A DNA stretch of 64,000 nt. Source: Auanema rhodensis (lineage: Eukaryota > Nematoda > Chromadorea > Rhabditida > Rhabditidae). Position numbers and translations under genes: made by a program. Below the pieces are notes generated by a model. That model searched no databases, had not been told where the DNA came from, and worked only from the letters and a program-made list of their open reading frames with translations. The stretch spans positions 1 to 64,000 of the forward strand of contig CAXKVF010000072.1 of the NCBI GenBank assembly GCA_964057225.1. Direction: 5' to 3'. Below are positions 1-10,322 of this stretch, piece by piece; position 1 is the first letter of the stretch, and each line of letters opens with the position of its first letter.

Positions 1-177
1 AATATGGACATGGGGAATCTAATTTTGAAAACCGCATCTCTTTATCTTTCACGTGGAGCGAGTTACATACCAAGTGCACATCACGTGTACATTTAATTAG
101 CATAAATTAAAGTTCACGTAAATTTCAAAGTCATGGTTACCATGCACCAATATCAATAAAAATTTGTTTTTAGACCT
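1..177 (+). repeat. First monomer, reference frame for positions p1-p176
   Basis: This copy fixes the coordinate frame used here: p1 is the first A of 'aatatggacatgg' and p176 the T of 'tagact'. Base composition of the consensus is 31 C, 26 G and 119 A+T (32% GC). It has five CpGs, at p33, p52, p59, p84 and p117. Landmarks in order are: G-run p12-15; AATTTT p21-26; CCGC p32-35; a CACGTG palindrome within p48-57; GTGCAC p74-79; a second CACGTG p82-87; an AT-rich dyad p92-111; TTCACGTAAATTT p113-125; the dyad CATGGTTACCATG p132-144; the variable site p144-147; AATAAA p155-160; and the A/T tracts p158-172. This particular copy is 177 bp because of an extra C near 175-176, and it carries the p56 A-to-G variant (GTGGAGCG). 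Confidence 0.97.
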
Positions 178-223
178 AATATGGACATGGGGAATCTAAT
201 TTTGAAAACCGCATCTCTTTATC

Positions 224-240
224 TTTCACGTGAAGCGAGT
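224..240 (+). other. CENP-B-box-like 17-mer (7 of 9 core bases)
   Basis: Against the published core NTTCGNNNNANNCGGGN, the segment at p47-63 (TTTCACGTGAAGCGAGT) matches seven of the nine specified bases. It fails at box position 5 (A for G) and position 15 (A for G). With 352 start sites on two strands, about 0.5 such matches per monomer are expected by chance, so this is weak. Two frequent variants, p49 T-to-C and p56 A-to-G, destroy further core bases, which argues against strict conservation. It is recorded because it overlaps the first CACGTG palindrome and a very polymorphic part of the unit. Confidence 0.3.
225..234. other. Perfect 10-bp palindrome TTCACGTGAA
   Basis: This is a perfect inverted repeat with no spacer, once per monomer at p48-57. 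Common variants break it in different copies: p49 C, p51 C, p52 A, p55 C and p56 G. Confidence 0.9.
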
Positions 241-250
241 TACATACCAA

Positions 251-267
251 GTGCACATCACGTGTAC
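251..267. other. Imperfect 17-bp dyad GTGCACATCACGTGTAC
   Basis: Centred on the C at p82, the two halves match their reverse complement at most positions. The dyad contains the perfect hexamers GTGCAC and CACGTG side by side. It sits in the most conserved part of the monomer (p61-113). Rare copies change it, for example the G at 15039 and 16799 (p79) and the A at 51999, 54463 and 54991 (p81). Confidence 0.75.
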
Positions 268-268
268 A

Positions 269-288
269 TTTAATTAGCATAAATTAAA
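269..288. other. AT-rich inverted repeat, 7-bp arms with 6-nt loop
   Basis: TTTAATT (p92-98) and AATTAAA (p105-111) are perfect complements separated by AGCATA. In single-stranded DNA or RNA they could form a short hairpin. The element is almost invariant along the array. Exceptions include a T-to-C at 19995 and 21227 (p107), which pairs those two copies as duplicates. Confidence 0.8.
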
Positions 289-307
289 GTTCACGTAAAT
301 TTCAAAG

Positions 308-322
308 TCATGGTTACCATGA
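308..322. other. Dyad CATGGTTACCATG next to the variable site
   Basis: Six-base arms (CATGGT and ACCATG) flank a single T. In AACC and AAGC copies the arms extend to seven bases (T308 with A322); in CACC copies they stay at six. The commonest polymorphism of the array therefore changes the length of this dyad. Copies with ATAAACC, ATTAACC or ATTGACC shorten it by altering p144. Confidence 0.85.
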
Positions 323-324
323 AC
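321..324 (+). other. Hypervariable site p144-147
   Basis: Nearly every monomer can be classed by the four bases following CAT: GCAC, GAAC, GAAG, AAAC, TAAC or TGAC. GCAC and GAAC occur throughout. GAAG and AAAC are confined to the left segment and the block copied to 29.97-33.1 kb. TAAC first appears at about 24.78 kb and recurs only to the right of it. The GAAG class also converts CCAAT (324-328 here) into GCAAT. These alleles are the best labels for tracing duplications. Confidence 0.9.
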
Positions 325-331
325 CAATATC

Positions 332-337
332 AATAAA
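332..337 (+). other. AATAAA hexamer followed by T-rich tract
   Basis: Each monomer carries AATAAA at p155-160 followed by TTTGTTTTT (p163-171), the layout of a eukaryotic poly(A) signal with a U-rich downstream element. If the plus strand is transcribed, RNA could be cleaved about every 176 bases. In DNA this AT composition makes chance occurrence quite likely, so function is unproven. Confidence 0.35.
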
Positions 338-3300
338 AATTTGTTTTTAGACTAATATGGACATGGGGAATCTAATTTTGAAAAACCGCATCTCTTTATC
401 TTTCACGTGAAGCGAGTTACATACCAAGTGCACATCACGTGTACATTTAATTAGCATAAATTAAAGTTCACGTAAATTTCAAAGTCATGGTTACCATGAA
501 CCAATATCAATAAAAATTTGTTTTTAGACTAATATGGACATGGGGAATCTAATTTTGAAAACCGCATCTCTTTATCTTTCACGTGAAGCGAGTTACATAC
601 CAAGTGCACATCACGTGTACATTTAATTAGCATAAATTAAAGTTCACGTAAAATTCAAAGTCATGGTTACCATGCACCAATATCAATAAAAATTTGTTTT
701 TAGACTAATATGGACATGGGGAATCTAATTTTGAAAACCGCATCTCTTTATCTTTCACGTGAAGCGAGTTACATACCAAGTGCACATCACGTGTACATTT
801 AATTAGCATAAATTAAAGTTCACGTAAATTTCAAAGTCATGGTTACCATGCACCAATATCAATAAAAATTTGTTTTTAGACTAATATGGACATGGGGAAT
901 CTAATTTTGAAAACCGCATCTCTTTATCTTTCACGTGAAGCGAGTTACATACCAAGTGCACATCACGTGTACATTTAATTAGCATAAATTAAAGTTCACG
1001 TAAATTTCAAAGTCATGGTTACCATGCACCAATATCAATAAAAATTTGTTTTTAGACTAATATGGACATGGGGAATCTAATTTTGAAAACCGCATCTCTT
1101 TATCTTTCACGTGAAGCGAGTTACATACCAAGTGCACATCACGTGTACATTTAATTAGCATAAATTAAAGTTCACGTAAATTTCAAAGTCATGGTTACCA
1201 TGAAGCAATATCAATAAAAATTTGTTTTTAGACTAATATGGACATGGGGAATCTAATTTTGAAAACCGCATCTCTTTATCTTTCACGTGAAGCGAGTTAC
1301 ATACCAAGTGCACATCACGTGTACATTTAATTAGCATAAATTAAAGTTCACGTAAACTTCAAAGTCATGGTTACCATGAACCAATATCAATAAAAATTTG
1401 TTTTTAGACTAATATGGACATGGGGAATCTAATTTTGAAAACCGCATCTCTTTATCTTTCACGTGAAGCGAGTTACATACCAAGTGCACATCATGTGTAC
1501 ATTTAATTAGCATAAATTAAAGTTCACGTAAATTTCAAAGTCATGGTTACCATGCACCAATATCAATAAAAATTTGTTTTTAGACTAATATGGACATGGG
1601 GAATCTAATTTTGAAAACCGCATCTCTTTATCTTTCACGTGAAGCGAGTTACATACCAAGTGCACATCACGTGTACATTTAATTAGCATAAATTAAAGTT
1701 CACGTAAATTTCAAAGTCATGGTTACCATGCACCAATATCAATAAAAATTTGTTTTTAGACTAATATGGACATGGGGAATCTAATTTTGAAAACCGCATC
1801 TCTTTATCTTTCACGTGAAGCGAGTTACATACCAAGTGCACATCACGTGTACATTTAATTAGCATAAATTAAAGTTCACGTAAATTTCAAAGTCATGGTT
1901 ACCATGCACCAATATCAATAAAAATTTGTTTTTAGACTAATATGGACATGGGGAATCTAATTTTGAAAACCGCATCTCTTTATCTTTCACGTGAAGCGAG
2001 TTACATACCAAGTGCACATCACGTGTACATTTAATTAGCATAAATTAAAGTTCACGTAAATTTCAAAGTCATGGTTACCATGAACCAATATCAATAAAAA
2101 TTTGTTTTTAGACTAATATGGACATGGGGAATCTAATTTTGAAAACCGCATCTCTTTATCTTTCACGTGAAGCGAGTTACATACCAAGTGCACATCACGT
2201 GTACATTTAATTAGCATAAATTAAAGTTCACGTAAATTTCAAAGTCATGGTTACCATGAACCAATATCAATAAAAATTTGTTTTTAGACTAATATGGACA
2301 TGGGGAATCTAATTTTGAAAACCGCATCTCTTTATCTTTCACGTGAAGCGAGTTACATACCAAGTGCACATCACGTGTACATTTAATTAGCATAAATTAA
2401 AGTTCACGTAAACTTCAAAGTCATGGTTACCATGAAGCAATATCAATAAAAATTTGTTTTTAGACTAGTATGGACATGGGGAATCTAATTTTGAAAACCG
2501 CATCTCTTTATCTTTCACGTGAAGCGAGTTACATACCAAGTGCACATCACGTGTACATTTAATTAGCATAAATTAAAGTTCACGTAAATTTCAAAGTCAT
2601 GGTTACCATGAAGCAATATCAATAAAAATTTGTTTTTAGACTAATATGGACATGGGGAATCTAATTTTGAAAACCGCATCTCTTTATCTTTCACGTGAAG
2701 CGAGTTACATACCAAGTGCACATCACGTGTACATTTAATTAGCATAAATTAAAGTTCACGTAAATTTCAAAGTCATGGTTACCATGAACCAATATCAATA
2801 AAAATTTGTTTTTAGACTAATATGGACATGGGGAATCTAATTTTGAAAACCGCATCTCTTTATCTTTCACGTGAAGCGAGTTACATACCAAGTGCACATC
2901 ACGTGTACATTTAATTAGCATAAATTAAAGTTCACGTAAATTTCAAAGTCATGGTTACCATGAACCAATATCAATAAAAATTTGTTTTTAGACTAATATG
3001 GACATGGGGAATCTAATTTTGAAAACCGCATCTCTTTATCTTTCACGTGAAGCGAGTTACATACCAAGTGCACATCACGTGTACATTTAATTAGCATAAA
3101 TTAAAGTTCACGTAAATTTCAAAGTCATGGTTACCATGAACCAATATCAATAAAAATTTGTTTTTAGACTAATATGGACATGGGGAATCTAATTTTGAAA
3201 ACCGCATCTCTTTATCTTTCACGTGAAGCGAGTTACATACCAAGTGCACATCACGTGTACATTTAATTAGCATAAATTAAAGTTCACGTAAATTTCAAAG

Positions 3301-3487
3301 TCATGGTTACCATGCACCAATATCAATAAAAATTTGTTTTTAGACTAATATGGACATGGGGAATCTAATTTTGAAAACCGCATCTCTTTATCTTTCACGT
3401 GAAGCGAGTTACATACCAAGTGCACATCACGTGTACATTTAATTAGCATAAATTAAAGTTCACGTAAATTTCAAAGTCATGGTTACC

Positions 3488-6400
3488 GTGAAGCAATATC
3501 AATAAAAATTTGTTTTTAGACTAATATGGACATGGGGAATCTAATTTTGAAAACCGCATCTCTTTATCTTTCACGTGAAGCGAGTTACATACCAAGTGCA
3601 CATCACGTGTACATTTAATTAGCATAAATTAAAGTTCACGTAAATTTCAAAGTCATGGTTACCATGAACCAATATCAATAAAAATTTGTTTTTAGACTAA
3701 TATGGACATGGGGAATCTAATTTTGAAAACCGCATCTCTTTATCTTTCACGTGAAGCGAGTTACATACCAAGTGCACATCACGTGTACATTTAATTAGCA
3801 TAAATTAAAGTTCACGTAAATTTCAAAGTCATGGTTACCATGCACCAATATCAATAAAAATTTGTTTTTAGACTAATATGGACATGGGAAATCTAATTTT
3901 GAAAACCGCATCTCTTTATCTTTCACGTGAAGCGAGTTACATACCAAGTGCACATCACGTGTACATTTAATTAGCATAAATTAAAGTTCACGTAAATTTC
4001 AAAGTCATGGTTACCATGAACCAATATCAATAAAAATTTGTTTTTAGACTAATATGGACATGGGGAATCTAATTTTGAAAACCGCATCTCTTTATCTTTC
4101 ACGTGAAGCGAGTTACATACCAAGTGCACATCACGTGTACATTTAATTAGCATAAATTAAAGTTCACGTAAATTTCAAAGTCATGGTTACCATGCACCAA
4201 TATCAATAAAAATTTGTTTTTAGACTAATATGGACATGGGGAATCTAATTTGAAAACCGCATCTCTTTATCTTTCACGTGAAGCGAGTTACATACCAAGT
4301 GCACATCACGTGTACATTTAATTAGCATAAATTAAAGTTCACGTAAATTTCAAAGTCATGGTTACCATGCACCAATATCAATAAAAATTTGTTTTTAGAC
4401 TAATATGGACATGGGGAATCTAATTTTGAAAACCGCATCTCTTTATCTTTCACGTGAAGCGAGTTACATACCAAGTGCACATCACGTGTACATTTAATTA
4501 GCATAAATTAAAGTTCACGTAAATTTCAAAGTCATGGTTACCATGAACCAATATCAATAAAAATTTGTTTTTAGACTAATATGGACATGGGGAATCTAAT
4601 TTTGAAAACCGCATCTCTTTATCTTTCACGTGAAGCGAGTTACATACCAAGTGCACATCACGTGTACATTTAATTAGCATAAATTAAAGTTCACGTAAAT
4701 TTCAAAGTCATGGTTACCATGAACCAATATCAATAAAAATTTGTTTTTAGACTAATATGGACATGGGGAATCTAATTTTGAAAACCGCATCTCTTTATCT
4801 TTCACGTGAAGCGAGTTACATACCAAGTGCACATCACGTGTACATTTAATTAGCATAAATTAAAGTTCACGTAAATTTCAAAGTCATGGTTACCATGAAC
4901 CAATATCAATAAAAATTTGTTTTTAGACTAATATGGACATGGGGAATCTAATTTTGAAAACCGCATCTCTTTATCTTTCACGTGAAGCGAGTTACATACC
5001 AAGTGCACATCACGTGTACATTTAATTAGCATAAATTAAAGTTCACGTAAATTTCAAAGTCATGGTTACCATGAACCAATATCAATAAAATTTGTTTTTA
5101 GACTAATATGGACATGGGGAATCTAATTTTGAAAACCGCATCTCTTTATCTTTCACGTGAAGCGAGTTACATACCAAGTGCACATCACGTGTACATTTAA
5201 TTAGCATAAATTAAAGTTCACGTAAATTTCAAAGTCATGGTTACCATGCACCAATATCAATAAAAATTTGTTTTTAGACTAATATGGACATGGGGAATCT
5301 AATTTTGAAAACCGCATCTCTTTATCTTTCACGTGAAGCGAGTTACATACCAAGTGCACATCACGTGTACATTTAATTAGCATAAATTAAAGTTCACGTA
5401 AATTTCAAAGTCATGGTTACCGTGAAGCAATATCAATAAAAATTTGTTTTTAGACTAATATGGACATGGGGAATCTAATTTTGAAAACCGCATCTCTTTA
5501 TCTTTCACGTGAAGCGAGTTACATACCAAGTGCACATCACGTGTACATTTAATTAGCATAAATTAAAGTTCACGTAAATTTCAAAGTCATGGTTACCATG
5601 AACCAATATCAATAAAAATTTGTTTTTAGACTAATATGGACATGGGGAATCTAATTTTGAAAACCGCATCTCTTTATCTTTCACGTGAAGCGAGTTACAT
5701 ACCAAGTGCACATCACGTGTACATTTAATTAGCATAAATTAAAGTTCACGTAAATTTCAAAGTCATGGTTACCATGAACCAATATCAATAAAAATTTGTT
5801 TTTAGACTAATATGAACATGGGGAATCTAATTTTGAAAACCGCATCTCTTTATCTTTCACGTGAAGCGAGTTACATACCAAGTGCACATCACGTGTAAAT
5901 TTAATTAGCATAAATTAAAGTTCACGTAAAATTCAAAGTCATGGTTACCATGCACCAATATCAATAAAAATTTGTTTTTAGACTAATATGGACATGGGGA
6001 ATCTAATTTTGAAAACCGCATCTCTTTATCTTTCACGTGAAGCGAGTTACATACCAAGTGCACATCACGTGTACATTTAATTAGCATAAATTAAAGTTCA
6101 CGTAAATTTCAAAGTCATGGTTACCATGCACCAATATCAATAAAAATTTGTTTTTAGACTAATATGGACATGGGGAATCTAATTTTGAAAACCGCATCTC
6201 TTTATCTTTCACGTGGAGCGAGTTACATACCAAGTGCACATCACGTGTACATTTAATTAGCATAAATTAAAGTTCACGTAAATTTCAAAGTCATGGTTAC
6301 CATGCACCAATATCAATAAAAATTTGTTTTTAGACTAATATGGACATGGGGAATCTAATTTTGAAAACCGCATCTCTTTATCTTTCACGTGAAGCGAGTT

Positions 6401-8150
6401 ACATACCAAGTGCACATCACGTGTACATTTAATTAGCATAAATTAAAGTTCACGTAAATTTCAAAGTCATGGTTACCATGAAGCAATATCAATAAAAATT
6501 TGTTTTTAGACTAATATGGACATGGGGAATCTAATTTTGAAAACCGCATCTCTTTATCTTTCACGTGAAGCGAGTTACATACCAAGTGCACATCACGTGT
6601 ACATTTAATTAGCATAAATTAAAGTTCACGTAAATTTCAAAGTCATGGTTACCATGCACCAATATCAATAGAAATTTGTTTTTAGACTAATATGGACATG
6701 GGGAATCTAATTTTGAAAACCGCATCTCTTTATCTTTCACGTGAAGCGAGTTACATACCAAGTGCACATCACGTGTACATTTAATTAGCATAAATTAAAG
6801 TTCACGTAAATTTCAAAGTCATGGTTACCATGAAGCAATATCAATAAAAATTTGTTTTTAGACTAATATGGACATGGGGAATCTAATTTTGAAAACCGCA
6901 TCTCTTTATCTTTCACGTGAAGCGAGTTACATACCAAGTGCACATCACGTGTACATTTAATTAGCATAAATTAAAGTTCACGTAAATTTCAAAGTCATGG
7001 TTACCATGAAGCAATATCAATAAAAATTTGTTTTTAGACTAATATGGACATGGGGAATCTAATTTTGAAAACCGCATCTCTTTATCTTTCACGTGAAGCG
7101 AGTTACATACCAAGTGCACATCACGTGTACATTTAATTAGCATAAATTAAAGTTCACGTAAATTTCAAAGTCATGGTTACCATGAACCAATATCAATAAA
7201 AATTTGTTTTTAGACTAATATGGACATGGGGAATCTAATTTTGAAAACCGCATCTCTTTATCTTTCACGTGAAGCGAGTTACATACCAAGTGCACATCAC
7301 GTGTACATTTAATTAGCATAAATTAAAGTTCACGTAAATTTCAAAGTCATGGTTACCATGCACCAATATCAATAAAAATTTGTTTTTAGACTAATATGGA
7401 CATGGGAAATCTAATTTTGAAAACCGCATCTCTTTATCTTTCACGTGAAGCGAGTTACATACCAAGTGCACATCACGTGTACATTTAATTAGCATAAATT
7501 AAAGTTCGCGTAAATTTCAAAGTCATGGTTACCATGAACCAATATCAATAAAAATTTGTTTTTAGACTAATATGGACATGGGGAATCTAATTTTGAAAAC
7601 CGCATCTCTTTATCTTTCACGTGAAGCGAGTTACATACCAAGTGCACATCACGTGTACATTTAATTAGCATAAATTAAAGTTCACGTAAATTTCAAAGTC
7701 ATGGTTACCATGAACCAATATCAATAAAAATTTGTTTTTAGACTAATATGAACATGGGGAATCTAATTTTGAAAACCGCATCTCTTTATCTTTCACGTGA
7801 AGCGAGTTACATACCAAGTGCACATCACGTGTAAATTTAATTAGCATAAATTAAAGTTCACGTAAAATTCAAAGTCATGGTTACCATGCACCAATATCAA
7901 TAAAAATTTGTTTTTAGACTAATATGGACATGGGGAATCTAATTTTGAAAACCGCATCTCTTTATCTTTCACGTGAAGCGAGTTACATACCAAGTGCACA
8001 TCACGTGTACATTTAATTAGCATAAATTAAAGTTCACGTAAATTTCAAAGTCATGGTTACCATGCACCAATATCAATAAAAATTTATTTTTAGACTAATA
8101 TGGACATGGGGAATCTAATTTTGAAAACCGCATCTCTTTATCTTTCACGT
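3488..8150. repeat. Rare variants recurring at 11-monomer offset
   Basis: ACCGTGAAGC occurs at 3488 and 5422, 1934 bases apart, which is 11 monomers less the two base losses near 4250 and 5090. TATGAACATG at 5815 and 7751 is exactly 11 monomers apart, as are the linked GTGTAAATTT and GTAAAATTC changes that follow in each. GGGAAATC at 3889 and 7407 is 20 monomers apart. Shared tracts are short (about 3-4 monomers around 5.5-6.2 and 7.4-8.1 kb), so this is an old or partly overwritten duplication. Confidence 0.65.
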
Positions 8151-10322
8151 GAAGCGAGTTACATACCAAGAGCACATCACGTGTACATTTAATTAGCATA
8201 AATTAAAGTTCACGTAAATTTCAAAGTCATGGTTACCATGCACCAATATCAATAAAAATTTGTTTTTAGACTAATATGGACATGGGGAATCTAATTTTGA
8301 AAACCGCATCTCTTTATCTTTCACGTGAAGCGAGTTACATACCAAGTGCACATCACGTGTACATTTAATTAGCATAAATTAAAGTTCACGTAAATTTCAA
8401 AGTCATGGTTACCATGAACCAATATCAATAAAAATTTGTTTTTAGACTAATATGGACATGGGGAATCTAATTTTGAAAACCGCATCTCTTTATCTTTCAC
8501 GTGAAGCGAGTTACATACCAAGTGCACATCACGTGTACATTTAATTAGCATAAATTAAAGTTCACGTAAAATTCAAAGTCATGGTTACCATGCACCAATA
8601 TCAATAAAAATTTGTTTTTAGAATAATATGGACATGGGGAATCTAATTTTGAAAACCGCATCTCTTTATCTTTCACGTGAAGCGAGTTACATACCAAGTG
8701 CACATCACGTGTACATTTAATTAGCATAAATTAAAGTTCACGTAAATTTCAAAGTCATGGTTACCATGCACCAATATCAATAAAAATTTGTTTTTAGACT
8801 AATATGGACATGGGGAATCTAATTTTGAAAACCGCATCTCTTTATCTTTCACGTGGAGCGAGTTACATACCAAGTGCACATCACGTGTACATTTAATTAG
8901 CATAAATTAAAGTTCACGTAAATTTCAAAGTCATGGTTACCATGCACCAATATCAATAAAAATTTGTTTTTAGACTAATATGGACATGGGGAATCTAATT
9001 TTGAAAACCGCATCTCTTTATCTTTCACGTGAAGCGAGTTACATACCAAGTGCACATCACGTGTACATTTAATTAGCATAAATTAAAGTTCACGTAAATT
9101 TCAAAGTCATGGTTACCATGCACCAATATCAATAAAAATTTGTTTTTAGACTAATATGGACATGGGGAATCTAATTTTGAAAACCGCATCTCTTTATCTT
9201 TCACGTGGAGCGAGTTACATACCAAGTGCACATCACGTGTACATTTAATTAGCATAAATTAAAGTTCACGTAAATTTCAAAGTCATGGTTACCATGAAGC
9301 AATATCAATAAAAATTTGTTTTTAGACTAATATGGACATGGGGAATCTAATTTTGAAAACCGCATCTCTTTATCTTTCACGTGAAGCGAGTTACATACCA
9401 AGTGCACATCACGTGTACATTTAATTAGCATAAATTAAAGTTCACGTAAATTTCAAAGTCATGGTTACCATAAACCAATATCAATAAAAATTTGTTTTTA
9501 GACTAATATGGACATGGGGAATCTAATTTTGAAAACCGCATCTCTTTATCTTTCACGTGAAGCGAGTTACATACCAAGTGCACATCACGTGTACATTTAA
9601 TTAGCATAAATTAAAGTTCACGTAAATTTCAAAGTCATGGTTACCATGCACCAATATCAATAGAAATTTGTTTTTAGACTAATATGGACATGGGGAATCT
9701 AATTTTGAAAACCGCATCTCTTTATCTTTCACGTGAAGCGAGTTACATACCAAGTGCACATCACGTGTACATTTAATTAGCATAAATTAAAGTTCACGTA
9801 AATTTCAAAGTCATGGTTACCATGAAGCAATATCAATAAAAATTTGTTTTTAGACTAATATGGACATGGGGAATATAATTTTGAAAACCGCATCTCTTTA
9901 TCTTTCACGTGAAGCGAGTTACATACCAAGTGCACATCACGTGTACATTTAATTAGCATAAATTAAAGTTCACGTAAATTTCAAAGTCATGGTTACCATG
10001 AACCAATATCAATAAAAATTTGTTTTTAGACTAATATGGACATGGGGAATCTAATTTTGAAAACCGCATCTCTCTATCTTTCACGTGAAGCGAGTTACAT
10101 ACCAAGTGCACATCACGTGTACATTTAATTAGCATAAATTAAAGTTCACGTAAATTTCAAAGTCATGGTTACCATGCACCAATATCAATAAAAATTTGTT
10201 TTTAGACTAATATGGACATGGGGAATCTAATTTTGAAAACCGCATCTCTTTATCTTTCACGTGAAGCGAGTTACATACCAAGTGCACATCACGTGTACAT
10301 TTAATTAGCATAAATTAAAGTT

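Larger units (their letters stand above)
226..296 (+). other. Three TCACGT sites spaced 32 and 33 bp
   Basis: TCACGT occurs at 226-231, 258-263 and 291-296 (p49, p81, p114). The surrounding 10-mers fit one degenerate pattern, WTCACGTRWA: TTCACGTGAA, ATCACGTGTA and TTCACGTAAA. The spacings are close to three helical turns, so the sites would lie on roughly the same face of free DNA. The first two contain the full CACGTG palindrome, the core bound by bHLH and plant bZIP factors. The second is an exact match to RTCACRTG, the CDEI element bound by Cbf1 at budding-yeast point centromeres. A hexamer is expected about 0.04 times per strand in 176 bp, so three is a strong excess. Binding by any protein is inference. 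The pattern could instead be a relic of internal duplication. Confidence 0.85.
178..353 (+). repeat. Second monomer, exact 176-bp copy used to place motifs
   Basis: This copy has the standard length and no change from the majority sequence except at p145, where it carries AACC rather than CACC, a common allele. The motif coordinates in the next entries are given in this copy and recur every 176 bp across the window. Confidence 0.95.

Noticed and set aside
8545-8727. 60-codon open reading frame on the minus strand
   Set aside because: It is made of satellite sequence and longer than one monomer. It exists only because a single C-to-A change at 8623 (GAATAATATGG for GACTAATATGG) removes the TAG stop that the other monomers carry in this frame. 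No recognisable domain, no neighbouring gene and no conservation of the frame.
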